Origin: Pseudomarimonas arenosa
GTDB lineage: Bacteria > Pseudomonadota > Gammaproteobacteria > Xanthomonadales > Xanthomonadaceae
Reading direction: 5' to 3'
DNA length: 64,000 nt
Assembly: GCF_014841215.1 (NCBI RefSeq)
Contig: NZ_JACYTR010000016.1
Location: 1-64,000, forward strand
A program made the translations under genes and the position numbers. The notes under the pieces are model-generated. The model did not search any database, was not told the origin of the DNA, and was given only the letters and a program-made list of their open reading frames with translations. Numbering within the stretch: position 1 is the first letter of the stretch; each line of letters opens with the position of its first letter. Positions 8,073 to 17,904 of the stretch are shown one piece after another.

Positions 8073-8294
8073 CAGGATCTCCCACAGTGGCGGCAACATC
8101 CTGCCTGCAGAGGTTGCCGGTTCGCAATTCGTTGTGGATTCGGCTGTCGCAACATCCGGACCAGCGGCTTGGCTGAACGCCAACTCGCCCGGGTGTCGCC
8201 ACCGCGAGCCGACTCGCCTGCTTCGGTATATGGTGACGGTTCGAACTTTTTCCACCCTTTGAAATCAAAGCCGTAATGTATGCGGAGAGTCGGA

Positions 8295-9911
8295 ATGCCG
8301 TTGCGCACCTTGAAGCCAATTGTGATTGCGCTGAGCTTGGCTCTCAGCGCCGGGCCAGCCGTTGCGGCCGACGGCAATCAGCTGCCTGAGATTGGCTCTT
8401 CGGCGGCAACCCTGATCTCGCCTGCCGAAGAGGCGCGCTACGGTCGCGAGTTGCTGGGCGAGTTTCGTCGCTACGGCTATCTGGTCGACGATCCCTTGGT
8501 CGAGTCATGGCTGCAGGAGCTCGGTCACCGACTCGCAGCGCGCAGCGACCGCCCAGAGCAGGACTTCCGCTTCTTCATGGTGCAGTCGCGGCAGATCAAC
8601 GCCTTCGCCACCTTGGGTGGTTATGTCGGCATGAACGCCGGCCTGGTGCTGCTGGCCGAGCGTGAAGATGAGGTCGCCGCCGTGCTGGCCCATGAGGTGT
8701 CCCATGCCACCCAACGCCATATCGTGCGCTCGGTGGAAGCTGCGCAGAAAGATGCGCTGCCGATCACTCTGGCCATGCTCGGGGCCCTGGTAGCGGCCCA
8801 GGCGGCCGGCGGTGACGGCGACGCCAGTCAGGCGGCAATTGCCGGCGGCCTCGCCCTGATGCAGCAGCGGCAGATCAACTACACCCGCAGCAATGAACAT
8901 GAGGCCGATCGAATCGGCATTCAGATTCTCAGCCGCAGCGGATTCGATCCGCTGTCCATGGCCGACTTCTTTGGCCGGCTGCAGCGCGCTACTCGAAGCC
9001 AGGGCGATGCAGTGCCCGACTACTTGCGCACCCATCCAGTCACCACCACCCGCATCAGCGAGGCCAAGGACCGTGCGGCCAAGATGGAACCGGCCAGCTC
9101 AACGCTGCCGCTGGGAAGGGCCATCAATCCGATGTTGCCCGGCCAATGGCGCGAAGGCCTGGACCTGGCCTCGGGCCCCAACCCTGCATTGTTCGAGCTG
9201 GCACGCGAACGCTTGCGGGTATTGAGTGCGGCCACCGCCAGCGAGGCCCTGAGCGCCTATCAGCATCACAACGAAGACCGGCTAGCATCGGAAGCCGAGC
9301 GCTACGGCCGGGCGCTGGCCTTGCTCAGCAATGGCAAAGCAGATGAGGCGTTTCAACTGCTCGATGCGCTGTATCAGGGCGCCTTGGCGTCGAGCGATTC
9401 GCACCGACTATGGTTCGCCATTCCGCGAGCTGAAGCGCAGTTCCGTGCCGGTCGTTTCGATCAGGCCGAGCAGGCATTTGAATCGCTGTTGGTGCAGTTC
9501 CCACGCAACCGCGCGGTCGCCCTCAGCTATGCGCAGGTCTTGATCGAGCAGAACACGCGGGAAACCGGTCAGCGCGCCCAGCGTATCCTGCGGCCGCTGC
9601 TGGCCAGCGATCTCGATGATGCCTTCATGCAGGCCAGCTTCGCTCGCGCCAGCGAGTTGGCTGGCGACACCGTGCGTGCGGCCGAGGCACACGCCGAGGC
9701 GGCCTTCCTTTCCGGGCGCGCCGAAGATGCACTCAATCAGCTGGCCCGCCTGAAAGAACGGGAAGACCTCGACTATGTGCAGCGCGCCCGGGTCGACGCG
9801 CGCATGGCCGAGATGACTCCGGTGGTGTTGGAGCTGCGCAAGCGCGGCATTCGCCCCGGCCAGACCGAGCGCAATGTGACAAACGATCGGCAAAGCGTCA
9901 CCGATTGGTAA
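8295..9911 (+). CDS. bepA: BepA-like M48 metalloprotease/chaperone with TPRs
   Basis: The 538-residue periplasmic protein has a signal peptide ending near AVAA. Its M48 domain contains the zinc motif HEVSH in VLAHEVSHATQRHI, followed by NEHEADRIGIQIL with the third ligand Glu. The C-terminal half is helical and TPR-like. BepA-type proteins assist assembly of LptD and other outer-membrane proteins through BAM and degrade stalled ones. ATG 8295 has CGGAG eight bases upstream; an in-frame ATG at 8280 is an alternative. The gene lies upstream of phoB on the same strand with a 54-base gap. Confidence 0.85.
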   Translation: MPLRTLKPIVIALSLALSAGPAVAADGNQLPEIGSSAATLISPAEEARYGRELLGEFRRYGYLVDDPLVESWLQELGHRLAARSDRPEQDFRFFMVQSRQINAFATLGGYVGMNAGLVLLAEREDEVAAVLAHEVSHATQRHIVRSVEAAQKDALPITLAMLGALVAAQAAGGDGDASQAAIAGGLALMQQRQINYTRSNEHEADRIGIQILSRSGFDPLSMADFFGRLQRATRSQGDAVPDYLRTHPVTTTRISEAKDRAAKMEPASSTLPLGRAINPMLPGQWREGLDLASGPNPALFELARERLRVLSAATASEALSAYQHHNEDRLASEAERYGRALALLSNGKADEAFQLLDALYQGALASSDSHRLWFAIPRAEAQFRAGRFDQAEQAFESLLVQFPRNRAVALSYAQVLIEQNTRETGQRAQRILRPLLASDLDDAFMQASFARASELAGDTVRAAEAHAEAAFLSGRAEDALNQLARLKEREDLDYVQRARVDARMAEMTPVVLELRKRGIRPGQTERNVTNDRQSVTDW

Positions 9912-9965
9912 CATTTCTGCTATTTACTCAGCGGGAGGTATCCATCAAGCCCGTGAGCTGGCCCG

Positions 9966-10655
9966 GTGAACAAGCAGATTCTGATCGTTGACGACGAAGC
10001 CGCAATTCGAGACATGGTGGCATTCGCCCTGCGCAAGGCAGACTATGAGCCGGTCGGCGCTGCCGACGTTCGTGAGGCACAGACGCGTATTGCCGAGCGG
10101 GTGCCCGACCTGATCCTGCTCGACTGGATGCTGCCTGGCACCAGCGGCATCGAGTACGCGCGCCGCCTGCGCCGCGATGACATGACCCGCGAAGTACCGA
10201 TCATCATGCTCACCGCCCGTGGCGACGAGAATGATCGTGTCAGCGGGCTGGAGTCCGGTGTTGATGACTACGTGGTGAAACCGTTCTCGGCCCGCGAGCT
10301 GCTGGCCCGCATCAAGGCAGTCATTCGCCGCAGCCACGGCGACGATGGCGAAGGCACTGTTCTGGTCGGTCCACTGGTACTGGATACCGCCGCGCACCGG
10401 GTCCGCTCTGGTGATATCGAACTGCACCTGGGGCCGATTGAGTACCGTCTGCTGGCCTTCTTCATGACCCATACCGACCGCGTCTATTCACGCGCCCAGC
10501 TGCTCGATCAGGTTTGGGGCAGCAATGTGTATGTTGAGGAACGTACCGTCGACGTGCACATTCGACGCTTGCGCAAGGCCTTGGAGAAAGGCCAGGCGGA
10601 CTCACTGGTTCAGACTGTGCGCGGTGCCGGCTACCGCTTCTCGGCGGTGGCCTGA
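9966..10655 (+). CDS. phoB: Phosphate regulon response regulator PhoB
   Basis: This 229-residue regulator has an N-terminal receiver (VDDEAAIRDMV, phospho-acceptor Asp near residue 53 in LLDWMLPG, Lys in VVKPF) and a C-terminal winged-helix OmpR/PhoB DNA-binding domain (GPIEYRLLAFFMTH...VDVHIRRLRKAL). It activates phosphate-starvation genes when phosphorylated by PhoR, encoded next. Translation apparently starts at GTG; GGGAGG lies 27 bases upstream, too far for a normal ribosome binding site. No convincing Pho box was seen upstream. Confidence 0.93.
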   Translation: MNKQILIVDDEAAIRDMVAFALRKADYEPVGAADVREAQTRIAERVPDLILLDWMLPGTSGIEYARRLRRDDMTREVPIIMLTARGDENDRVSGLESGVDDYVVKPFSARELLARIKAVIRRSHGDDGEGTVLVGPLVLDTAAHRVRSGDIELHLGPIEYRLLAFFMTHTDRVYSRAQLLDQVWGSNVYVEERTVDVHIRRLRKALEKGQADSLVQTVRGAGYRFSAVA

Positions 10656-10734
10656 GCTCGTTCGCCTGCAATGACCGGCGCACCGGGTCGCTCAGCTAAG
10701 CTTGCAGCATGAAGCCGCACGCTGAATCCCGTTC

Positions 10735-12060
10735 ATGAGCGCCCGCTATCGTGCCTGGCAGATCTCGATGGCCAGGCTGCTGGCCTGGGTCGCCGTGTGC
10801 ACCATCACTGGCGCAGCGCTGGGACATGTCTGGGCCGGGCTCAGCTTTGGTCTGGCCGGTGCCCTTGCCTGGCACTACTACCACATTGCACAGCTACTGC
10901 GACGACTGGCTGAGCGGCGCGCCATGCCACCAGCAGAATCCTCCGGCCTGCTGAGCGAAGTGCAGGACCGCATCTATCGCCGCCAATTGGAATCGCGACG
11001 GCGCAAGCAAAGTCTGCAGTTGGTATTGCGGGCGTTCCGCGAAGCCGCCGCGGCCCTGCCCGATGCCGTCGTGGTGGTCGCCGCGCGCGACCACAAGATT
11101 GCCTGGTTCAACGATGCCGCCGTCGAGTTGCTCGGTCTGCGCCGCCAGAAAGACATAGGTATGCGCATCAACAACCTGCTTCGCCACCCGCGCATCATGG
11201 ATTGGCTGACAGCAGAGGATTCCGACCCCTTGCACGAAGTGCTCTGGGATGTGCCCTCACCGCGAGATGCGTCGATCCGCCTGTCGATGCGGATGGTGGA
11301 GTACACGCAACTGCAGCGGCTGCTGATCGTTCGTGACATCTCACGGCTGATTCGGCTGGAGCAGGTGCGACGCGACTTCGTTGCCAATGTCAGTCATGAG
11401 CTGCGCACGCCGCTGACCGTCATTCACGGCTACCTCAGCGCCATCGATGCCGACGACCACCCCGAGCTGGCTGAGTTGCTCGGCGAGATGAGTCGACAGT
11501 CAGAGCGCATGCAACGCATTGTTGAGGATCTACTCACGTTGTCGCGACTCGAATCGCAGCAGACATCGACACAGGAGCGAGTACCCGTCGCAGCGCTGTT
11601 GCAGACTTTGATCCGCGAAGCCGAGGCGCTCAGCGCCGGTCGCCATCACATCGAGTTGCACGACAACACGCAGCTGGATCTTTTGGGATCGCCGAAAGAG
11701 CTGCACAGCGCGTTCTCCAACCTGGTCAGCAATGCGGTGCGCTACACGCCGGCAGGTGGCACCATTGCACTGCGTTTTGACGGCGACCGACAACGCGGCG
11801 CCTGCTTCAGTGTCAGCGATACGGGCCCGGGCATTGCCGCCGAACACATCCCGCGCATCACTGAGCGCTTCTATCGGGTGTCGAACAGCCGCTCGCGCGA
11901 AACCGGTGGCACCGGTCTTGGCCTTGCCATCGTCAAGCATGCCCTGGCCTTGCATTCCGCCCAGCTCGACATTCGCAGTGAGCTCGGCAAGGGCACCCAG
12001 TTCAGCTGTGTGTTCGATCCGCAGCACGTCGCGGAACGACAGCCATCCGCCACCACCTAG
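10735..12060 (+). CDS. phoR: Phosphate regulon sensor kinase PhoR
   Basis: The 441-residue sensor kinase has two N-terminal membrane helices (about residues 12-50), a positively charged linker, a PAS domain (about 95-200), a HisKA domain with phospho-His in FVANVSHELRTPLTVIHGY, and an HATPase domain (NLVSNAVRYT, DTGPGI, GGTGLGLAIVKH). There is no large periplasmic domain, as usual for PhoR, which reads phosphate through Pst/PhoU. phoB precedes it by about 80 bases and ppk follows, so phosphate sensing and polyphosphate storage are linked. Confidence 0.92.
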   Translation: MSARYRAWQISMARLLAWVAVCTITGAALGHVWAGLSFGLAGALAWHYYHIAQLLRRLAERRAMPPAESSGLLSEVQDRIYRRQLESRRRKQSLQLVLRAFREAAAALPDAVVVVAARDHKIAWFNDAAVELLGLRRQKDIGMRINNLLRHPRIMDWLTAEDSDPLHEVLWDVPSPRDASIRLSMRMVEYTQLQRLLIVRDISRLIRLEQVRRDFVANVSHELRTPLTVIHGYLSAIDADDHPELAELLGEMSRQSERMQRIVEDLLTLSRLESQQTSTQERVPVAALLQTLIREAEALSAGRHHIELHDNTQLDLLGSPKELHSAFSNLVSNAVRYTPAGGTIALRFDGDRQRGACFSVSDTGPGIAAEHIPRITERFYRVSNSRSRETGGTGLGLAIVKHALALHSAQLDIRSELGKGTQFSCVFDPQHVAERQPSATT

Positions 12061-12122
12061 CAGTCGACCCTACGCGACAGCCACGGCGGCATGCCACCGG
12101 CCGTCGGTAGAAAGGCTAAGCT

Positions 12123-14225
12123 ATGTCCATGAACCCACCACGCAAGAGCAAGACTCAGGCAACCACGACGCGCGACCTGAGCGATAGCACCCTGTACCTG
12201 AATCGCGAGCTGTCCCAGCTTGAATTCAACATGCGGGTACTGGCGCAGGCCATGGACCCGACGCAGCCGCTGCTAGAGCGGCTGAAGTACCTGTGCATTT
12301 CCTGCACCAATCTTGACGAATTCTTCGAAGTGCGGGTGGCCTCGGTGCGCACCACCCTGGAGTACGGCGGCCCGCTGCCGGCCGACGGCCTCAGCCCGGC
12401 GCATGCACTGGAAGCCATCCACGACAAAGCCGCCAAGCTGGTGCAGGCACAGTATCGATTCTGGAACGACAGTCTGCGCCCGGAGCTGAACGCCGCCGGC
12501 ATCCGCATCATGCCGCGCGAGGCCTGGACGGCACGCATGCGACGCTGGCTGCATCAATTCTTCATCGATGAGATCCTGCCGGTGTTGTCGCCGCTGGGAC
12601 TCGACCCCTCGCACCCATTTCCGCGCATTCTTAACAAGTCGCTCAACGTAGTGGTGATACTGGAAGGCCGCGATGCGTTCGGCCGCTCTGGTGGCATGGC
12701 CATCGTCCGCGCACCGCGCTCATTGCCGCGCATTGTGCGGGTGCCGAAGGAGATCGGTGGCGGCGAAAATGACTTCATCCTGCTGTCAGCCATTCTCAGC
12801 ACATTTGTCGAGGAAATGTTTCCCGGCATGCGGATCAAGGGTGCCTATCAGTTCCGGGTCACCCGCAACTCCGAACTATTCGTCGATGAGGAAGAAGTCG
12901 AAAACCTCGCGCACGCCCTGAAAGACGAATTGGCCGGCCGTGGTTTCCGCCGCGCCGTGCGGCTGGAAATTGCCGAGAACTGCCCGACGCCGATTGTGCG
13001 CACCCTGCTGCAGAACTTCGACCTCACCGAGAGTGCGCTGTACCGCATCAATGGCCCGGTCAACCTGAACCGGGTCACCGCCGTGTACGACATGGTCGAT
13101 CGGCCGGATCTCAAGTTCCGTCCCTTCGTGCCGGCCATGCCAAGGTTCGCCAGTGAGACACCGTTTGCCTCGCTGAAACGACATGATGTGCTGCTGCACC
13201 ATCCGTTCGAGAGTTTTCTGCCGGTGGTCGATCTGATCAAGGCGGCGGCCCACGACCCCGAAGTACTGGCGATCAAGCAAACGCTGTATCGGGCCGGCAG
13301 TGACTCGCCAATGGTTGAACACCTCATTTCCGCCGCGCGCAATGGCAAGGACGTCACCGTGGTGGTAGAGCTGCGTGCGCGGTTCGACGAGGAAGCCAAT
13401 ATTCGCCTTGCCGATCGCCTGCAGGAAGCGGGCGTGCAGGTCGTATACGGCGTGGTCGGCTACAAGACCCACGCCAAGATGCTGCTGATCGTGCGCCGCG
13501 AAGGCCGCAAGCTGGCCCGTTATGTTCATCTCGGCACCGGCAACTACAATCCGGGCACCGCCAAGCTCTATACCGATATCGGTCTGATGTCAGCCGACCC
13601 GGATCTCGGCAACGATGTCCATCTGGTGTTCCAGCAATTGTCCGGACTTAGCAGCGAGGTCAAGCTGAAGCGCATCCTGCAGTCGCCGTTCACCCTGCAC
13701 AAGCAGCTGCTACACCTGATTCAGCGCGAGTCAGACGCCGCCCGCGCCGGACGACCGGCAATGATTCGCGCCAAGATGAATGCGCTGAACGAGCCCAGCG
13801 TGATCAAGGCCCTGTATGAGGCCTCCTGCGCTGGCGTCGAAATCGACCTGATCGTGCGCGGCGCCTGCTGTCTGCGGCCCGGCGTGCCGGGTGTTTCGGA
13901 ACGGATCCGGGTCCGATCCTTGGTTGGGCGCTTTCTCGAACACACCCGCGTGTACTGGTTCCACAACGACGGTGAGCCCTTGCTGTACTGCTCCAGCGCT
14001 GACTGGATGGAACGCAACCTGATGCGCCGCATCGAGACCTGTTTCCCGATTCTCGCCCCGGATCTGGCGGCCCGAGTGTACGAGGAAGAGATCGGCAACT
14101 ACCTGGAAGACAACACCCAGAGCTGGGAACTGCAGTCTGACGGCAGCTATGTGCGCATCTCACCCACCGGCGATGCCATGCCGCATTCAGCGCAGCGCGC
14201 CCTGCTAGCAAGGATCTGCGAATGA
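12123..14225 (+). CDS. ppk1: Polyphosphate kinase 1
   Basis: This enzyme makes inorganic polyphosphate from ATP, reversibly. The 700-residue chain has all four PPK1 domains: the N-terminal helical domain (LYLNRELSQLEFNMRVL), the head, and the two phospholipase-D-like catalytic domains. The phospho-His lies in HLGTGNYNPGTAKLYTD, and the second domain has SADWMERNLMRRIE. Length is standard. AAAGG about eight bases upstream supports the start. It sits between phoR and ppx on one strand, an arrangement that suggests control by phosphate limitation. Confidence 0.95.
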   Translation: MSMNPPRKSKTQATTTRDLSDSTLYLNRELSQLEFNMRVLAQAMDPTQPLLERLKYLCISCTNLDEFFEVRVASVRTTLEYGGPLPADGLSPAHALEAIHDKAAKLVQAQYRFWNDSLRPELNAAGIRIMPREAWTARMRRWLHQFFIDEILPVLSPLGLDPSHPFPRILNKSLNVVVILEGRDAFGRSGGMAIVRAPRSLPRIVRVPKEIGGGENDFILLSAILSTFVEEMFPGMRIKGAYQFRVTRNSELFVDEEEVENLAHALKDELAGRGFRRAVRLEIAENCPTPIVRTLLQNFDLTESALYRINGPVNLNRVTAVYDMVDRPDLKFRPFVPAMPRFASETPFASLKRHDVLLHHPFESFLPVVDLIKAAAHDPEVLAIKQTLYRAGSDSPMVEHLISAARNGKDVTVVVELRARFDEEANIRLADRLQEAGVQVVYGVVGYKTHAKMLLIVRREGRKLARYVHLGTGNYNPGTAKLYTDIGLMSADPDLGNDVHLVFQQLSGLSSEVKLKRILQSPFTLHKQLLHLIQRESDAARAGRPAMIRAKMNALNEPSVIKALYEASCAGVEIDLIVRGACCLRPGVPGVSERIRVRSLVGRFLEHTRVYWFHNDGEPLLYCSSADWMERNLMRRIETCFPILAPDLAARVYEEEIGNYLEDNTQSWELQSDGSYVRISPTGDAMPHSAQRALLARICE

Positions 14226-14276
14226 GTCTGCTTTCACACCACCTGAGCATCATGTTTAGCCGCGGGAAGCTCACTC

Positions 14277-15785
14277 ATGCCTGATCGTTTGCAGGAAGGG
14301 GACCTGCTCGCGGCAGTCGATCTTGGGTCGAACAGCTTTCATCTGGTAGTGGCTCGTTACGTGCTCGGGCAACTGCGGGTGGTGGATCGACTGAAAGAAA
14401 CCGTGCGCATGGCCAGCGGGCTGGATGGCAAGGGCGGCCTGTCGAAAGAGGTGCTGCAGCGCTCCCTGGATGCCTTGGCCCGGCTGGGGCAACGCATGCG
14501 CACCCTGCCCGAACATCGGGTGCGGGCCATCGCCACCAATACCGTGCGTCAGCTGAAGAACCCGCAAAGTTTTCTGGTGCCGGGCGAAACAGCACTCGGC
14601 CACTCGATCGAAGTGGTGTCCGGGCGCGAGGAAGCGCGCCTGATCTATCTCGGCGTGGCACATGGCCATCCGCCGGGACGCCGACGTCGCCTGGTCATGG
14701 ACATCGGTGGCGGCTCGACCGAATTCATCATCGGCCAGGGCTTCAACGCGCTGGAGCGCGAGAGCCTGCAGATGGGCTGTATCGCCAGCACGCGACGTTT
14801 CTTTGCCAACGGCAAGCTCTCGCACAAGCGCTGGCGCGAAGCGCTAACCGATGTTTCAGCCGAATTCCAGCAATTCACCACCACCTTCATCGCCCGCGGC
14901 TGGCAGGAAACCCTGGGTTCTTCGGGCACCATCAAGGCGGTTGGTGAAGTCCTGTCGGCGATGAAGCTAACGCGTGGCGCGATTACGCCGGACGCGCTGG
15001 GGGAACTTCGTGATGAGCTGTTGAAGGCCAGCAGCATCGACGACATCAAGCTGCCCGGCCTGAGCGATGAGCGTCGACCAGTGATCGCTGGCGGCGTGCT
15101 GGTGCTGGAGGCGGCGTTCAATGAGCTTCGATTGTCGCGCATGCAAGTCGCCGAGACGGCCATGCGCGAAGGTGTGCTGTACGACATGCTGGGCCGCGTC
15201 ACCAATCAGGACCCGCGCGACGCCTCAGTGGCCGCACTGGAGGAACGCTACGGCGTCGATCGCGATCAGGCCGGCCGAGTCGAGCAAACCGCCCTGGCCT
15301 TGTTCGATCAAGTGGCGCGTCGTTGGTTGCTCAGCGACGAAGATCGTCTGATACTCGGCTGGGCTGCACGCATCCACGAATTGGGATTGTCGATCGCGCA
15401 TAGCCAATACCATGTGCATGGCGCGTACCTGATCCGTCACTCCGACATTGCTGGCTTTTCCACCACCGATCAGGAATTGCTCTCGTCCCTGGTTCGGTGT
15501 CAGCGCCGCTCGTTGCCTTCCGGACTGATCAATGAGCTAAGTGAACGCAATGCCTACGCAACTATCAAGGGCATCATGCTGTTAAGGTTGGCAGTGTTGC
15601 TGCATCGCAGCCATGACCCGCACACCCTGCCCGACCTGCAGCTACTCGGCACGCCGCCCAAGCTGCAGGTCGACCTGCCACGCTCCTGGCTGGACAAGCA
15701 TCCATTGACGCGCAACGACCTCGAAGCCGAACAATCCTATCTGGCCGAGATCGGCATTGAGCTGGCGTTCGGGCCAGCCGACTGA
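14277..15785 (+). CDS. ppx: Exopolyphosphatase (Ppx/GppA)
   Basis: The 502-residue protein belongs to the actin-like Ppx/GppA fold. It removes terminal phosphate from polyphosphate or converts pppGpp to ppGpp. Visible motifs are VDLGSNSFHLVVAR (phosphate 1), EEARLIYLG with the catalytic Glu, MDIGGGSTEFI (phosphate 2) and the SSGTIKAVGEV segment. The C-terminal part (about 320-500) is the HD-like helical domain with HELGLSIAHSQYHVHGAYL. GGGAAG precedes the ATG. Placement 51 bases after ppk1 favours exopolyphosphatase over GppA. Confidence 0.93.
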   Translation: MPDRLQEGDLLAAVDLGSNSFHLVVARYVLGQLRVVDRLKETVRMASGLDGKGGLSKEVLQRSLDALARLGQRMRTLPEHRVRAIATNTVRQLKNPQSFLVPGETALGHSIEVVSGREEARLIYLGVAHGHPPGRRRRLVMDIGGGSTEFIIGQGFNALERESLQMGCIASTRRFFANGKLSHKRWREALTDVSAEFQQFTTTFIARGWQETLGSSGTIKAVGEVLSAMKLTRGAITPDALGELRDELLKASSIDDIKLPGLSDERRPVIAGGVLVLEAAFNELRLSRMQVAETAMREGVLYDMLGRVTNQDPRDASVAALEERYGVDRDQAGRVEQTALALFDQVARRWLLSDEDRLILGWAARIHELGLSIAHSQYHVHGAYLIRHSDIAGFSTTDQELLSSLVRCQRRSLPSGLINELSERNAYATIKGIMLLRLAVLLHRSHDPHTLPDLQLLGTPPKLQVDLPRSWLDKHPLTRNDLEAEQSYLAEIGIELAFGPAD

Positions 15786-15832
15786 GTGCACAGTCAATCT
15801 GAACCGACAGCTGAATGCGTCTAGACGGCATC

Positions 15833-15884
15833 TTGACCTAACGAATTACGCGTGTAATCTACAGACACCGATTACACGGGTAAT
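15833..15884 (+). promoter_or_regulatory. blaI-type promoter with two operator palindromes
   Basis: TTGACC (15833-15838), 16 bases and TAATCT (15855-15860) form a sigma70-like promoter. Two palindromes of form ATTAC-N4-GTAAT lie at 15845-15858 and 15871-15884, 26 bp apart centre to centre. The first covers the spacer and -10, the second the region just after the predicted start of transcription. The half site GTAAT resembles the TACA/TGTA core of BlaI/MecI operators, which fits autorepression by the next gene. Confidence 0.8.
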
Positions 15885-15888
15885 CACT

Positions 15889-16266
15889 GTGCAGATCAGC
15901 GAAGCAGAAAGTCGCGTCATGTCCGTACTCTGGGAGTCCGGCGCCGCCACCGCCGATGAGGTTTTCCAAGCCATTGGTGCGCAGGAAGGCTGGCAGGAGC
16001 CGACGGTCAAGACCTTGCTCAACCGGCTGCTCGGCAAGGGGGCGGTGCGCGCCGAAGCCGAAGGCCGACGCTATCGCTACCACCCGCTGCTGAAACGCGA
16101 GGACTGGGTGCTGGAAGAAAGCCAGGGCCTGCTCGGACGACTGTTCAATGGCCGGGTAGCGCCGATGGTGGCCTACTTCAGCAAACACGGTCAGCTGAGC
16201 GGCCGCGATGTGGCCGAGCTCAAACGCCTGATCGATCAACTCGAATCCGGTGAACGTGATGATTGA
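15889..16266 (+). CDS. BlaI/MecI/CopY-family repressor
   Basis: The 125-residue protein is a winged-helix repressor: ISEAESRVMSVLWESGAATADEVFQAI (helix 1-2), EPTVKTLLNRLLGKGAVRAEAEGRRYRYHPLL (recognition helix and wing), then a dimerising tail. Translation is placed at GTG 15889, which gives the family N terminus. The upstream open frame runs through the operators and is unlikely to be translated. Such repressors are inactivated when a partner M56 protease senses a signal. That partner is the overlapping next gene. The two palindromes in the promoter are its probable binding sites. Confidence 0.9.
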   Translation: MQISEAESRVMSVLWESGAATADEVFQAIGAQEGWQEPTVKTLLNRLLGKGAVRAEAEGRRYRYHPLLKREDWVLEESQGLLGRLFNGRVAPMVAYFSKHGQLSGRDVAELKRLIDQLESGERDD

Positions 16267-17875
16267 CGCCGCGCTTTCCTGGCTGTCGACCTTGGTCGGC
16301 GCCCTGCCCGACCTGCTGCTGCGCGGATTGGTCTGCAGTTCGGCGGCGATCGTCCTGGTGCTGGCGCTGCGGCGCGTCTGGCGAACCACCTTCGGCGCCC
16401 AGCACGCACCCTTGCTTTGGGCGCTGGTGCCGGCCTCCCTGCTGGCGCTACTGCTACCCGGCCCCGAACCCGAGCAGGCCAGCACCCTGCTGCTCGGCTG
16501 GCTGCCCGCGCAGGCCGCGGCAACCCTGCCGACACCGACGCCCGAGACGTCGGTCGAGACCTTCAGCACGCGCTGGATCTGGTGGCTATGGGGATTGGGC
16601 TGCCTCCTGCTGGCCCTGCTTCTGATCCGCCAGCAGCGAAATTTCCTGCGTGCTCTCGGCACCTTGCGCGCACGCGCCGATGGCAGTTATCTGGCCAGCT
16701 CCAACCACTGCGGTCCGGCCGTGATCGGACTCTGGCGCCCGCGCGTGGTGCTGCCGGCAGACTTCGAACATCGCTACGACAGCACCCAGCAATCGATGAT
16801 TCTGTGCCACGAGCAAAGTCATGCCCGTCGCGGTGATGTGCCCGCCAATGCGCTGGCCAGTGCGCTGCGTTGTCTGTACTGGTTCAACCCGCTGGTGCAC
16901 TTCGCGGCGGATCGGCTGCGCCACGATCATGAACTTGCGGCAGACGCCGCCGTCGTTTCGCGTTTCCCGCAACACCGCAAGACCTATGCAGAAACCCTTC
17001 TGAAAGTGCAGCTGGCTGTTCCTGGACTGCCAGTCGGCTGCTTGTGGCAGTCCAGCCACCCGTTGAAGGAACGTATCACCATGCTAAGAGCAACACCAAG
17101 CAGCAAAACACGCAATGTCATTGCCACCGCCCTGGCCAGCGCTCTGTTTCTGGCAACGGCAGGTGTGGTCTGGGCCTCGAAGCCGGCGCAACCGGCTGCG
17201 GTCGAGGCTGAGTCAACGCCCGAGTTTGCGGCCATGCTGCAACTGGAGATTGACGGCCAATCAACTGGCCCAATTCTCGGCTTCAGCAAACACGCAGGCT
17301 TTGTTGTCGAAACCGCCAACTGGCGCATCGACGGGAGCTACCACCCCGATCGTGCCGGGGAAGACTTGATTCTGCAGCTCAGCTATCAGGGCCAAGCAGT
17401 CACCACGCAACGCTTTGAAGTCAAGCTGGGCGACCCATTCAGCGTCAGCGCCACGGCCGGCTCTCCGCTGTCCAAGTTGAGCCTGAGCGGGCGAGTGGAG
17501 ACATTCGATCCTGCGATGACCAACCTTCTGGACGGCAAGACCGCGACCTATCGGCGACTGAAACCACCGCGCTATCCGCAGGAGGCGATTGACGCCGGTG
17601 TCTCCGGCTGGGTGGTGGTTCGGGCCCTGGTGGGAAAGGACGGCCTGGTGCACAAAGCCGAGGTTCAGAACGCTTCGCCCTCCGGCGTGTTCGAGCAATC
17701 CTCACTTGATACGGTAAGAGCCTGGACCTTCAATCCGGCGACCCGCGACGGTGAGCCGGTGGCTGAATGGGTGCAGGTGCCGATCTGTTTCTCGATGGAA
17801 GAAGATCGCGCCTGCGAAGTACCGCAATCGGCACTCGACACCATCGTGATGCGGCCGCCCGCGCCTCATTCCTGA
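16259..17875 (+). CDS. M56 (BlaR1-like) membrane protease fused to TonB C-terminal domain
   Basis: This 538-residue protein has N-terminal membrane helices (about residues 15-35, 50-65 and 105-125). They are followed by an M56 zinc-protease domain with HEQSH near residue 184 and a downstream HDHELAADAAVVSR stretch. Another membrane helix lies near residue 285 (NVIATALASALFLATAGVVW). The periplasmic part ends in a TonB-type domain (RYPQEAIDAGVSGWVVVRALVGKDG...DTVRAWTFNPA). It overlaps the repressor gene by eight bases, so the pair is coupled. By analogy with BlaR1 it would cut the repressor on a signal. The C terminus is TonB-like rather than a penicillin-binding domain, so the signal is unlikely to be a beta-lactam. 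GTG 16250 is an alternative start. Confidence 0.85.
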   Translation: MIDAALSWLSTLVGALPDLLLRGLVCSSAAIVLVLALRRVWRTTFGAQHAPLLWALVPASLLALLLPGPEPEQASTLLLGWLPAQAAATLPTPTPETSVETFSTRWIWWLWGLGCLLLALLLIRQQRNFLRALGTLRARADGSYLASSNHCGPAVIGLWRPRVVLPADFEHRYDSTQQSMILCHEQSHARRGDVPANALASALRCLYWFNPLVHFAADRLRHDHELAADAAVVSRFPQHRKTYAETLLKVQLAVPGLPVGCLWQSSHPLKERITMLRATPSSKTRNVIATALASALFLATAGVVWASKPAQPAAVEAESTPEFAAMLQLEIDGQSTGPILGFSKHAGFVVETANWRIDGSYHPDRAGEDLILQLSYQGQAVTTQRFEVKLGDPFSVSATAGSPLSKLSLSGRVETFDPAMTNLLDGKTATYRRLKPPRYPQEAIDAGVSGWVVVRALVGKDGLVHKAEVQNASPSGVFEQSSLDTVRAWTFNPATRDGEPVAEWVQVPICFSMEEDRACEVPQSALDTIVMRPPAPHS

Positions 17876-17904
17876 GCAGCCGAGGTCGGATGACCTGCAC
17901 GCAG

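Noticed and set aside
9933-9990. Possible short leader peptide before phoB (GGGAGG followed by GTG at 9953)
   Set aside because: Only a dozen codons overlapping the phoB start, with a weakly spaced ribosome binding site; too little support.
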